Positions 32,702-40,386 of a DNA stretch of 64,000 nt are shown piece after piece. Position numbers and translations under genes: made by a program. The notes under the pieces are model-generated. The model saw nothing but the letters and a program-made list of their open reading frames with translations, ran no database searches and was not told where the DNA came from. Origin of the DNA: Ignavibacteriales bacterium (GTDB taxonomy: Bacteria > Bacteroidota > Ignavibacteria > Ignavibacteriales > Melioribacteraceae); NCBI GenBank assembly GCA_026390795.1, contig JAPLFG010000005.1, positions 34,200 to 98,199 on the forward strand, read 5' to 3'. Position 1 is the first letter of the stretch. Every line of letters begins with the position of its first letter.

Positions 32702-33598
32702 ATGAAAACGGGAAAATTATTTTGGGGTTTTTTTCTTTTGACTCTTGGCGCACTTTTTTTGCTGACGAAGTATAACATATTTCAAAGTTCGTTTGGTTTT
32801 GTTTGGGATTTGTGGCCGTTAATTTTTGTATTCTGGGGTGCTCTGGTTATTTTCAAAGAAAATATTGTACGCCCGGTAATTAGTGCTTTATTCGGCGTTT
32901 TCCTTGCACTCCTTCTATTCGGAATAATCGATGATGGATTTTACAGTTTTGATTTTTCCGATAATGATTCTCCGTATACACAATTTTATAATGAAGATTT
33001 TGATCCTTCAATCAAAACTGCCGATCTGCAAATCAACTCCGGAGCCGGGACTTTTTTAATTGGTAATTCAACTGAGAAACTTGCAGAAGGAAAATCGAAA
33101 GGAAGTTTTGCCGAATATGATTTTGAATCTTGGAAAGATGATACTTCTGCGAATGTGCAATTTAGTCTTCATACAAGAAAATTTCGATTTTTCAGAAACG
33201 CATTCAATAATCACCTTAGCATAGCTCTAAACGAAAAACCGGTTTGGAATATTACTCTTGATGTTGGTGCTTCAAAATCCTTTCTTGACCTAACTAAATT
33301 CAAAATAAGAAATGTAGATATCCATACCGGCGCTTCTACAACACATCTTAAGCTTGGTGATAGAAATGATGAGACCAATGTAAATATCGAGATGGGCGCA
33401 GCAAATATTACAATCGATGTACCAAGCTCAACCGGATGCGAAATTCAATCTGATATGGCATTAAGTTCAAAAAATATTCATGGGTTTGAAAGCAGAGGAG
33501 ACGGTCATTACTTAACAGAAAATTTTAGCTCAAGTACAAAGAGAGTTGTTATTGAAATTAAGGGAGGAGTTTCTTCTTTAACTGTTAACCGTTATTAA
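32702..33598 (+). CDS. LiaF-like membrane protein with toast-rack domain
   Basis: 298 residues: three or four N-terminal TM segments (WGFFLLTLGALFLLT, LWPLIFVFWGALVIF, ALFGVFLALLLFGI) of the LiaI-LiaF-like type. These are followed by a C-terminal all-beta domain of repeated strands (INSGAGTFLIGNST, LDVGASKSFLDLTKFKIRNVDIHTGASTTHLKLGDR, EMGAANITIDVPSSTGCEI) as in DUF2154/toast-rack proteins. With PspC this looks like an envelope-stress sensor pair. Its TAA and the TAA of the convergent MGMT gene overlap in TTAA. Confidence 0.85.
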   Translation: MKTGKLFWGFFLLTLGALFLLTKYNIFQSSFGFVWDLWPLIFVFWGALVIFKENIVRPVISALFGVFLALLLFGIIDDGFYSFDFSDNDSPYTQFYNEDFDPSIKTADLQINSGAGTFLIGNSTEKLAEGKSKGSFAEYDFESWKDDTSANVQFSLHTRKFRFFRNAFNNHLSIALNEKPVWNITLDVGASKSFLDLTKFKIRNVDIHTGASTTHLKLGDRNDETNVNIEMGAANITIDVPSSTGCEIQSDMALSSKNIHGFESRGDGHYLTENFSSSTKRVVIEIKGGVSSLTVNRY

Positions 33599-33945
33599 GA
33601 TTTTTTCTTTTTTCTTTTTTGATTTCTCTTTGGAGGAATCCATAAATATTTTTCCATCTTCACACAATTTTTATCATCAAACTCAACTCCTTCGCTTAGA
33701 AGGAGTTCTTCCATCAAATAAGCATCTCCAAAATGTATTCTACCGGTTAATGCCCCATAACGGTTTACCACACGATGACACGGCAGACCGCTTTCACTTG
33801 CACCGTTTAATGCCCAACCTACCGTCCGTGCTGCTGCTCTAGTGCCGCAGACTTCGGCGATTGCACCGTACGTTGTTACTTTTCCTTTTGGAATTTTTGC
33901 AACTACTTCATACACGCGATCGAAGAAATCTGTTTTCTTCCTCAT
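33595..33945 (-). CDS. MGMT-family alkyl-DNA transferase, short form
   Basis: A 116-residue protein corresponding to the DNA-binding C-terminal half of O6-methylguanine-DNA methyltransferase: VYEVVAKIPKGKVTTYGAIAE, RAAARTVGWALNG and GLPCHRVVNRYGALTG. The acceptor cysteine (Cys56, in PCHR) is kept, unlike alkyltransferase-like (ATL) proteins, which have PWHR; the N-terminal domain is missing. It may repair O6-alkylguanine or flag it for excision. It is the last gene of a minus-strand run. Confidence 0.88.
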   Translation of the reverse strand: MRKKTDFFDRVYEVVAKIPKGKVTTYGAIAEVCGTRAAARTVGWALNGASESGLPCHRVVNRYGALTGRIHFGDAYLMEELLLSEGVEFDDKNCVKMEKYLWIPPKRNQKRKKKKS

Positions 33946-33993
33946 AACAAAAAAATAATTCTCAATTGGAAATTCTCAATTCGCAATTGTTTT

Positions 33994-34407
33994 TTATTCG
34001 CCCATGACTTTTATTAAAACTCTTTTGCGGCGTTGACCGTCAAACTCTGCATAATAAACTTGCTGCCAGGGACCAAAATCAAGTTTACCATCAGTAACGG
34101 GAATTATAACTTCATGGTGGACAAGCATACTTTTCAGATGAGCATCTCCATTGTCTTCTCCGGTGCGATGATGGTGATAATCAGATTTAAATGGAGCTAA
34201 TTTTTCGAGCCATTCGTCAATATCTTGTATTAATCCGCTTTCTGCATCGTTAACATAAACTCCAGCCGTAATATGCATTGCGGAAACTAATATCATTCCA
34301 TCTCTAATCCCGCTTTTCTTTAGCGCCTTCTCAACTTCACCCGTAATATTGATATATTCTCTTCGTTTGGCAGTATTAAACCAATGGTACTCCGTGTGAA
34401 ATTTCAT
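33994..34407 (-). CDS. yjbQ: YjbQ-family protein (UPF0047)
   Basis: 137 residues with the family hallmarks: [20 protein letters not shown], the [26 protein letters not shown] histidine-rich stretch and the C-terminal [29 protein letters not shown]. Members show weak thiamine-phosphate synthase activity and can complement thiE; the physiological role is unsettled. It lies 22 nt after prfB and is probably in the same transcript. Confidence 0.93.
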   Translation of the reverse strand: MKFHTEYHWFNTAKRREYINITGEVEKALKKSGIRDGMILVSAMHITAGVYVNDAESGLIQDIDEWLEKLAPFKSDYHHHRTGEDNGDAHLKSMLVHHEVIIPVTDGKLDFGPWQQVYYAEFDGQRRKRVLIKVMGE

Positions 34408-34429
34408 ATCGAGGATCCTAAGAAAATTT

Positions 34430-35531
34430 TTAATTCTCAGTAAACTTCAGCAAATATTCTTTTATAAATGGATTTATCTCACCATTCATAACACCCTGTA
34501 CATCGGAAGTCTCATAATTTGTTCTGTGGTCTTTAACCATATTGTAAGGATGAAAAACATAAGAACGTATTTGACTTCCCCATTCAATTTTCATTTTAGT
34601 TTTTTCAATCTCGTCTGCTGCTGCTGTTTGTTTATCTACTTCGATTTGATAGAGACGTGAGCGCAGCATTTTAAATGCGTTGGATTTATTTTGGAGCTGC
34701 GAACGCTCCGTTTGACACGCGGCAACAACTCCGCTTGGAATGTGGGTTATGCGAACCGCCGTTTCGACTTTATTTACATTCTGCCCGCCTTTACCGCCGG
34801 CGCGGAATGTATCAATTCTTAAATCAGCCGGATTAATATCGATCTCGATAGTGTCATCAATTTCTGGGATAACAAATACGGAAGCGAATGATGTATGTCT
34901 TCGCTTATTAGAATCGAATGGAGAAATTCTCACCAAACGGTGGACACCATTCTCAGCTTTCAGATATCCAAAAGCGAACTCACCCTCTACTTCTATTGTC
35001 GCACTTTTAATTCCTGCACCGTCACCGTCAAGCCAATCAACCAAATTCATTTTGTATCCGTTCTGTTCACCCCATCTAAGATACATTCTCATCAACATTT
35101 GCGCCCAATCTTGAGATTCAGTTCCGCCGGCGCCCGAGTGAATTGAAAGAATACAATTCTTATCATCATCCTTACCGCTCAGCATACTCTTTAGTTCGAT
35201 CTCGGCATAAGATTTTTGAAGCGCTACAATTTCTGTTTCGATTACGGAAGCTAAATTTTGATCTTGTTCTGCTTCGGCAAGTTCAATAAACTCTCTCAGA
35301 TTGATTTGCTGGGCATTAATTTTATTCCAAGCATCGACCCAGATTTGAAGAGATTTAGATTTTTGGAAAACTGATTGAGCGTTCTTCTGATCATTCCAGA
35401 ATCCCGGAGCTTCGGCTTTATTGCGGATTTCTTCTATTTGCTTTTCTTTATCGGCTAACTTAAAGATAACCTCGTAGATTCTCGATTTTCAATGCGTAGT
35501 CGTTAAGCCTTTTTATTTGATCTTCGAACAT
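34430..35531 (-). CDS. prfB: peptide chain release factor 2, needs +1 programmed frameshift
   Basis: Frame 0 starts at ATG 35531 and stops after 23 codons at TAA (35462-35460). Shifting +1 at CTT-TAA-G gives a continuous protein of about 366 residues, the normal RF2 length. It includes the stop-codon-reading SPF tripeptide ([15 protein letters not shown]) and the catalytic GGQ ([18 protein letters not shown]). RF2 terminates at UGA and UAA. A GAGGT Shine-Dalgarno-like box lies just before TATCTT, as in known prfB sites. The part after 35185 would otherwise look like a truncated gene. Confidence 0.93.
35458..35475 (-). promoter_or_regulatory. prfB +1 frameshift site with UAA stop
   Basis: Minus strand GAGGT-TAT-CTT-TAA-G: SD-like GAGGT, slippery CUU and in-frame UAA. 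The canonical site is CUU-UGA-C, which makes shifting depend on RF2 alone; UAA is read by RF1 too. Confidence 0.85.
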
Positions 35532-35591
35532 TTTATTCCCTTTGATTTTTTAAAGTAAGTAATAGTTTATAACCATTAAATATTTTTTTTG

Positions 35592-35610
35592 GAAGAGTTA
35601 CAAACTCTTC
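35592..35610. repeat. intergenic palindrome
   Basis: GAAGAGTT-ACA-AACTCTTC, an 8-bp perfect palindrome between prfB and the AtuA-like pair. It has no T-run after it on either strand, so it is not an intrinsic terminator; it looks like a dispersed palindromic repeat. Confidence 0.5.
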
Positions 35611-35619
35611 ACTACAAAA

Positions 35620-35931
35620 TTAAACTTCTATTTCCATTCTTAATAATGCAGAAGCTAAAGTTTTTCCTTGTGCATCGTGCTTGAGTGATACGGTCCCGCC
35701 GCCGCCAAGAGTGTTATGCAACAAAAAATTAAGTGCTCGGATATTAGGCATTTCGAACCGTTCAACCTCGCCAAGACAAATCCCTTCGAAATGTTTTTTT
35801 ACATTCTGAACAGTCAGATGCTTTTTAATTATTTCATAGCCATCATCATTATATGCAATTATACCGACATTTGCGGCGTCACCTTTGTCGCCGCTTCGTC
35901 CGTGTGCAATATCAATCAGTTTTATTTTCAT
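35620..35931 (-). CDS. AtuA-like small subunit (C-terminal ferredoxin-fold domain)
   Basis: About 103 residues: KLIDIAHGRSGDKGDAANVGIIAY, VERFEMPNIRALNFLLHNTLGGGGTVSLKHDAQGKTLASALLRMEIEV. This matches the C-terminal domain of AtuA-family proteins, here a separate gene. The start at ATG 35931 follows the upstream stop codon by one base; an earlier in-frame codon at 35943 overlaps the upstream gene and is less likely. It forms a two-component version of AtuA with the next gene. Confidence 0.85.
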   Translation of the reverse strand: MKIKLIDIAHGRSGDKGDAANVGIIAYNDDGYEIIKKHLTVQNVKKHFEGICLGEVERFEMPNIRALNFLLHNTLGGGGTVSLKHDAQGKTLASALLRMEIEV

Positions 35932-35932
35932 T

Positions 35933-37300
35933 CTACAACTCAAATAATTTGACTTCAGGTTTAACTAAATTTTTCGGCATTAGAGCCGGCCAGTAAGCAA
36001 CTACTTCGCTTGGCTTCGGTCTTCCTCCGGCAAATCCAGTTACGCCTGGAGGTCCGGTTAAAATCAACGGCGCAATTTCCTTGCCGAATCTTTCAATTGA
36101 ATCATAATCACTTCCGCGTACACCGACGCGAAGCATCACTTCGTTGATCTTATCTTCATCAATTTCTGTTGCCAGTGGACCATGACATGCATTGTAACCA
36201 ATAAACTCAGTTCTAATTTCATCGAACTTGAGATTGAGATTTTTCAATCGTTCGCGTAAAATTTTATCTGCAGCTTTTGCTTTTGTTAATGCTTTCGGCC
36301 ATGAATAAGTTAAACTTCCGGATGATGAGTAACCGCTGGAATATGAACATGACACTTTATAAAATTCTGTTTCTTTATTCCCTGTTATTCCGAAAACTTT
36401 AACACGGTTCGGTGCAATTTCTTCAAGATGAATAGAAGTAAAATCCGCAACGCAATCCGGTGTTATATAAATTTTCGGATCGCCAATTTCATAAACAAGT
36501 TGTTCGGCAACAGTTTCATAACTTACTTTCCCGCCGAGCGATTCATGCTTAGTGATGATTACTTCGCCATTCGGATATGCTTCGGCAATAGGAAAACCAA
36601 TTTCAGCAAGATTAGGGATTGACTGCCAATCGCCTAAAAAGTTACCGCCGCTTGCTTGCCCGCCGCATTCTAAAATATGTCCGGCAATTGTACCTGCTGA
36701 AAGTAAATCGTAATCGTTCTCTTTCCAACCAAATTCATATATCATAGGTGCAAGAGTCAAACCGGTGTCTGTAGTTCTTCCGGTGATTACTATATCGGCG
36801 TTTTGTTTCAACGCTTCCACAATAGGCATTGCGCCAAAATAGACATTTGCACTTAACAATTTGTCTTTAACATTTTTAATCGATTCTCCGGTTTCCATAT
36901 TTTTCAATTCACATCCGGCAGAAATAATTTCATCCAGGCGATCTTTGATATTATCACCGACAACCACTGCAATTTTTAAATCTTTTATAGAAAGCTTTTT
37001 TGCAACTTCAAGAATTGCCTCAGCACAAGCTTCGGGATTAACGCCGCCTCCGTTCGTAATGACCTTAATTTTCTTTTCCTTACAGATTGGAAGAATTCTT
37101 TCCATCAATTCCGGAATATCGCGCGCATAGCCAAGCTTAGGATTCTTATTCTTCTGTTTCTGAAGAATTGACATAGTCACTTCGGCAAGGTAATCCATGA
37201 CTAAATAATCAACATCACCGGCAGTTACCTGTGTGTACGGTGCGTCAATTAAGTCACCCCAGAAACCTTGCCCCGATGCAATTCTGATTTTTTCTTTCAT
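35933..37300 (-). CDS. AtuA-family (DUF1446) acyl-CoA-pathway protein, large part
   Basis: 455 residues of the acyclic-terpene-utilisation AtuA N-terminal (DUF1446) domain. It starts IRIASGQGFWGDLIDAPYTQV and has DYLVMDYLAEVTMSIL, TNGGGVNPEACAEA, ITGRTTDTGLTLAPMIYEFGW and the C-terminal TGPPGVTGFAGGRPKPSEVVAYWPAL. Members act in acyl-CoA degradation clusters but the reaction is unknown. In many genomes one polypeptide carries both domains; here the second domain is the adjacent gene. miaA lies 31 nt upstream. Confidence 0.88.
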   Translation of the reverse strand: MKEKIRIASGQGFWGDLIDAPYTQVTAGDVDYLVMDYLAEVTMSILQKQKNKNPKLGYARDIPELMERILPICKEKKIKVITNGGGVNPEACAEAILEVAKKLSIKDLKIAVVVGDNIKDRLDEIISAGCELKNMETGESIKNVKDKLLSANVYFGAMPIVEALKQNADIVITGRTTDTGLTLAPMIYEFGWKENDYDLLSAGTIAGHILECGGQASGGNFLGDWQSIPNLAEIGFPIAEAYPNGEVIITKHESLGGKVSYETVAEQLVYEIGDPKIYITPDCVADFTSIHLEEIAPNRVKVFGITGNKETEFYKVSCSYSSGYSSSGSLTYSWPKALTKAKAADKILRERLKNLNLKFDEIRTEFIGYNACHGPLATEIDEDKINEVMLRVGVRGSDYDSIERFGKEIAPLILTGPPGVTGFAGGRPKPSEVVAYWPALMPKNLVKPEVKLFEL

Positions 37301-37331
37301 ATTATTATTTCATATTTCTTTTCAAAATTAA

Positions 37332-38249
37332 TTAAAAATTTTTCAAAATAAATTCAGCGGTATTCTCCAAATCATTTTGATCGTGAATTTGGAGCCAATT
37401 AATCCTGTCATCTTTTCTGAACCAGGTCATTTGTCTTTTTGCAAACCGGCGTGTATTTCTCTTTATCAGCTCAACCGCACGGTCAATTGTGATCTCGTTC
37501 CCAAGATAAGAGATAATTTCTTTATAACCGACCGTATTCAAAGCGTTTATTTCTTTTTGATAACCCATTTTTAAAATATTTTTCACTTCATCAACTAAGC
37601 CGTTCGCAATCATTTCATCAACACGTTTTTCAATGTTTAAATATAGCTGGCTTCGTTCCCAATTTAATCCGAATTGAATAAAATCAAATTCAGCTTTTCG
37701 TTTGTTATCATTTTGAAATTTCCATATCGGTTCACCGGTCAAATGAAAAACTTCAAGTGCACGCATAATTCGTTTCCAGTTTTGCGGAAGCATTTTTGAA
37801 GCGCTCTCCGGATCAACTTTCTTTAACTCTTCGTATAAAAACTGATTGCCAAACTTTTCACGTTTAATTTTTAGATCTTCCCGATAGTCTTCGTCTGTAT
37901 CTACGGAGTTAAAGATACCGTCAATTAAAGCTTTGATATAGAGACCCGATCCGCCAACAACCACCGGTACTTTACCTTGGTTCATCAATCTATTTATGAT
38001 TTCCAAAGCGTCTTTTTCGTATCTGCTTACATTATATTCTTCTTCAGGATCTAAATAATTTATGAAGTGATGCTTATTCCTTTCAAGGTCTTCGATATTT
38101 GGTTTTGCTGTGCCAATATCTAAATATTTATAAATTTGGCGACTATCAGCAGAAATAATTTCCGTTTGCAAATTTTCAGCAAGAGAAATTCCTACTTTTG
38201 TTTTTCCGGAACAAGTTGGACCAACTATGACAATTACTTTTCTTTCCAT
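37332..38249 (-). CDS. miaA: tRNA dimethylallyltransferase
   Basis: A 305-residue isopentenyl transferase for A37 of tRNAs reading UNN codons. Walker A VGPTCSGKTKVG, then ISADSRQIYKYLDIGTAKP and HHFINYLDPEEEYNVSRYEKDA with the catalytic Asp/Arg, VVVGGSGLYIKALIDGIF, and a C-terminal NTRRFAKRQMTWFRKDDRI. Normal length. The start overlaps the end of pcm by 16 nt, so translation is coupled. Confidence 0.95.
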   Translation of the reverse strand: MERKVIVIVGPTCSGKTKVGISLAENLQTEIISADSRQIYKYLDIGTAKPNIEDLERNKHHFINYLDPEEEYNVSRYEKDALEIINRLMNQGKVPVVVGGSGLYIKALIDGIFNSVDTDEDYREDLKIKREKFGNQFLYEELKKVDPESASKMLPQNWKRIMRALEVFHLTGEPIWKFQNDNKRKAEFDFIQFGLNWERSQLYLNIEKRVDEMIANGLVDEVKNILKMGYQKEINALNTVGYKEIISYLGNEITIDRAVELIKRNTRRFAKRQMTWFRKDDRINWLQIHDQNDLENTAEFILKNF

Positions 38250-38881
38250 CCCTCTTTACCAATGAGTGGCACAAAAGCAAAGTATGGAACCTCGCGTGTT
38301 TGGTATTCATCATCCGATAGTTTGGTTATAATCTGCAGCGTTTGAACTTTTTTATCTCCCACCGGAATAACTAATCTGCCGTTTTCGGCAAGTTGTTTTT
38401 TCAAATTTACTGGTACAGAAGGACCTCCTGCTGTTACTATAATTCCATCATAAGGAGAGAATTCCTGCCAGCCAAGAGTACCGTCGCTACAACGTGCAGC
38501 AATTCTCAGATTCATTTTATCAAATATTTTCATTGCTGAATTATAAAGATCATGATGACGTTCAATAGTAAATACACGAGCCCCCATTTCTGATAGTATT
38601 GCTGCTTGATAACCGGAACCCGTGCCGATCTCTAAAACTTTTTGCTGCGGCTGAGGATCGAGGGCCTGAGTCATATATGCAACTGTATAAGGCTGAGAGA
38701 TTGTTTGACCCATTCCGATTGGCAACGCAACATCTTTATATGCATGCTGTTTCATTATGTCCGGGACAAATAGATGTCTTTCAACTTTAATAAACGCATC
38801 GAGTACACTTTTATTAGTGATCCCTTTGCTTTTAAGAATTTCAACGAGTTCTTCTCTCTCTCTTTCGAACATTTTCATCAT
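38234..38881 (-). CDS. pcm: protein-L-isoaspartate O-methyltransferase
   Basis: 215 residues: AYKDVALPIGMGQTISQPYTVAYMTQAL, the SAM-binding VLEIGTGSGYQAAILSEMG, and IIVTAGGPSVPVNLKKQLAENGRLVIPVG. It methylates L-isoaspartyl residues in damaged proteins so that they can revert. Several ATGs begin the frame (38881, 38878, 38872); none has a strong SD. It heads the miaA-AtuA-prfB run. Confidence 0.93.
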   Translation of the reverse strand: MMKMFEREREELVEILKSKGITNKSVLDAFIKVERHLFVPDIMKQHAYKDVALPIGMGQTISQPYTVAYMTQALDPQPQQKVLEIGTGSGYQAAILSEMGARVFTIERHHDLYNSAMKIFDKMNLRIAARCSDGTLGWQEFSPYDGIIVTAGGPSVPVNLKKQLAENGRLVIPVGDKKVQTLQIITKLSDDEYQTREVPYFAFVPLIGKEGWKEK

Positions 38882-39026
38882 GAATTGATTATTAGCACCG
38901 CAAAGATAAAAACTTGGCGGATAATCTTTTCATTTAAATAAATTTGAGTATGTTAACGCCTCATTTTTGAATTGAACTACCCCAGAATTCTTATTAAGAC
39001 GATTGTAAATTTTTTCTAAATCAATG

Positions 39027-39057
39027 TTGATTGGCATTAACAACAATATTATATTTG
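39027..39057 (+). promoter_or_regulatory. candidate promoter for the tRNA-Gly/Cys genes
   Basis: TTG (39027-39029) or TTGGCA (39031-39036) followed by TATATTTG (39050-39057), 33 nt ahead of tRNA-Gly. Confidence 0.5.
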
Positions 39058-39089
39058 CCACGTAAAAATTGTTCCAAAGATTTTGATAT

Positions 39090-39162
<73 letters not shown>

Positions 39163-39252
39163 CCACCATTCCGGCTAAGCCGTTTTTTTTTGCCTTGTTC
39201 TTTTTATTTGTTGAGTTGATGCTTCAAATCATCAATTTGCAATTGATTTTAT

Positions 39253-39326
39253 GGTGCTGTACCCAAGTGGCTCAAGGGGAAGGTCTGCAAAACCTTTATT
39301 CGTCGGTTCGAATCCGACCGGCACCT
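39253..39326 (+). tRNA. tRNA-Cys (anticodon GCA)
   Basis: Acceptor GGTGCTG/CGGCACC; anticodon stem AAGGT/ACCTT with loop CTGCAAA, giving GCA; T arm GTCGG-TTCGAAT-CCGAC. Its D-loop-to-3'-end part is repeated, interrupted, at 39574-39630 behind a GIY-YIG gene. Confidence 0.95.
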
Positions 39327-39347
39327 CAAATATTTTTCCTCATTCAA

Positions 39348-39575
39348 ATGTACACCGTCTACATCCTTCTTAGTAATAAAGACAATAAACGATATATCGG
39401 TTTTACAGATAATCTACAACGACGACTTACCGAACACAACTCTGGGAAAGTGAAATCAACAAAGAATCGAATTCCATTAAAAGTAATTTATACTGAGGAA
39501 TTTGCTTTAAAATCTGATGCAATGAAGAGAGAAAAACAGATAAAAAGTAAAAAGGGGAAATTTGTTACAACATAA
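39348..39575 (+). CDS. small GIY-YIG nuclease
   Basis: A 75-residue GIY-YIG-domain protein: YTVYILLSNKDNKRYIGFTDNLQRRLTEHNSG with the family's two tyrosines and the arginine, then PLKVIYTEEFALKSDAMKREKQIKSKKGK with the metal-binding glutamate. The frame continues upstream through the tRNAs but ATG 39348 is the true start. It lies directly between an intact tRNA-Cys and a partial tRNA-Cys copy, and its TAA stop forms the first bases of that copy. This placement fits a homing-type mobile element using a tRNA as target. Confidence 0.88.
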   Translation: MYTVYILLSNKDNKRYIGFTDNLQRRLTEHNSGKVKSTKNRIPLKVIYTEEFALKSDAMKREKQIKSKKGKFVTT

Positions 39576-39630
39576 GGGGAAGGTCTACAACCCCCGAAAC
39601 AAAGTTTCGGGGCGAATCCGACCGGCACCT
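39574..39630 (+). pseudogene. partial, interrupted tRNA-Cys copy
   Basis: 39574-39590 equals 39274-39290 of the intact tRNA-Cys with one mismatch; 39613-39630 equals 39309-39326 exactly. The 18 nt between (3' anticodon stem to 5' T stem) are replaced by 22 nt that form a perfect hairpin. The 5' acceptor and most of the D arm are absent. Confidence 0.85.
39592..39612. repeat. palindrome inside the partial tRNA-Cys copy
   Basis: CCCCGAAAC and GTTTCGGGG form a perfect 9-bp stem with an AAA loop. Its right border is in the T loop, within one nucleotide of the insertion point in the tRNA-Glu copy. Confidence 0.8.
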
Positions 39631-39634
39631 CTTC

Positions 39635-39668
39635 AAAGTCCGATTTTGTTAAGATTTCGGACTTTTTT
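39635..39668 (+). terminator. intrinsic terminator after the tRNA/GIY-YIG unit
   Basis: AAGTCCGA pairs with TCGGACTT around an 11-13-nt loop and runs into a TTTTTT tract. Confidence 0.75.
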
Positions 39669-39856
39669 CGTTTGTACTTTAAATTCAGGTAAGAAAAAAT
39701 TTTGATAACTAAAAAAATGCCTGTAAATTTTTTCTTCTTCAGAAACATCTATTCTAAACCGGAATATTTTACATCGCAAATATTTCCATATTGAAATTAC
39801 CTAATTACAGATTCTTCAAATATTTTTTAATTCAATCGAATAGACATGTTTATCTC

Positions 39857-39874
39857 TTGGCATAAGAATTGTAA
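39857..39874 (+). promoter_or_regulatory. sigma-54-like promoter of the pilin-like gene
   Basis: TTGGCATAAGAATTGTAA fits TTGGCAc-n5-TTGCw with GG-N10-GT instead of GG-N10-GC. No TAnnTTTG element is seen upstream of this gene. Pilin genes are often sigma-54 dependent. Confidence 0.35.
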
Positions 39875-39926
39875 TTCTGGAAATCATTCTTGATTTCATC
39901 AAGCAATTTTAAAAAGGAGAGAAAAA

Positions 39927-40316
39927 ATGGGTCAGCAACAATTATTACTCATCGTACTCGGCGTTATCATTGTAGGTATCGCTGTTGTGGTTGGAATCAA
40001 TGTTTTTACCGCAAGTGCGGCTTCATCCAACCGTGATGCAGTTATCGCCGATTTAACAACAATCGGATCAATGGCACAAGGATATTACAGAAAGCCAACC
40101 GCTCTTGGTGGTGGAAACAATACATTCACGAATTGGGTTGTACCGCAACAATTACAAACTACTTCAAACATGAGTGCCGCTGTTGCTGCAACTGTTGCAG
40201 CTCAACAGGTAACGCTTGTTGGTACTGGAACAGAAACCGGTAATGATGGTGCAGCCAAGGTAAAAGCTACAATGACGGTAACACCTATCGATATGACAAC
40301 TGTGGTTAATAATTAA
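39927..40316 (+). CDS. pilin-like small secreted or membrane-anchored protein
   Basis: 129 residues: a short polar start MGQQQ, one hydrophobic helix (LLLIVLGVIIVGIAVVVGI), then a small soluble domain with SSNRDAVIADLTTIGSMAQGYYRKPTALGGGNN, resembling the pseudopilin region after the N-terminal helix. The canonical GFTLIE leader and the Glu5 of type IV pilins are absent, so the class is uncertain. The strong SD AAGGAG precedes the ATG. A sigma-54-like element lies 53 nt upstream. A bidirectional terminator follows. Confidence 0.65.
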   Translation: MGQQQLLLIVLGVIIVGIAVVVGINVFTASAASSNRDAVIADLTTIGSMAQGYYRKPTALGGGNNTFTNWVVPQQLQTTSNMSAAVAATVAAQQVTLVGTGTETGNDGAAKVKATMTVTPIDMTTVVNN

Positions 40317-40356
40317 TTAAGATAGTTCAAAATTTTCTTAGAGCAATTGCTGAAGT

Positions 40357-40386
40357 AGAAAAGCCAGTAGCCGAGCTGGCTTTTCT
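40357..40386. terminator. bidirectional terminator
   Basis: An 11-bp perfect stem AGAAAAGCCAG/CTGGCTTTTCT with an 8-nt loop between the convergent pilin-like and lipoprotein genes; it overlaps the lipoprotein stop codon. Confidence 0.85.

Noticed and set aside
34430..35185. Stand-alone truncated release factor 2
   Set aside because: The missing N-terminus is encoded upstream in another frame and joins at a recognisable frameshift site.
35592..35610. Terminator between prfB and the AtuA-like pair
   Set aside because: The palindrome has no T-run after it on either strand.
39927..40316. Canonical type IV pilin
   Set aside because: There is no GFxxxE cleavage motif or Glu5; called only pilin-like.
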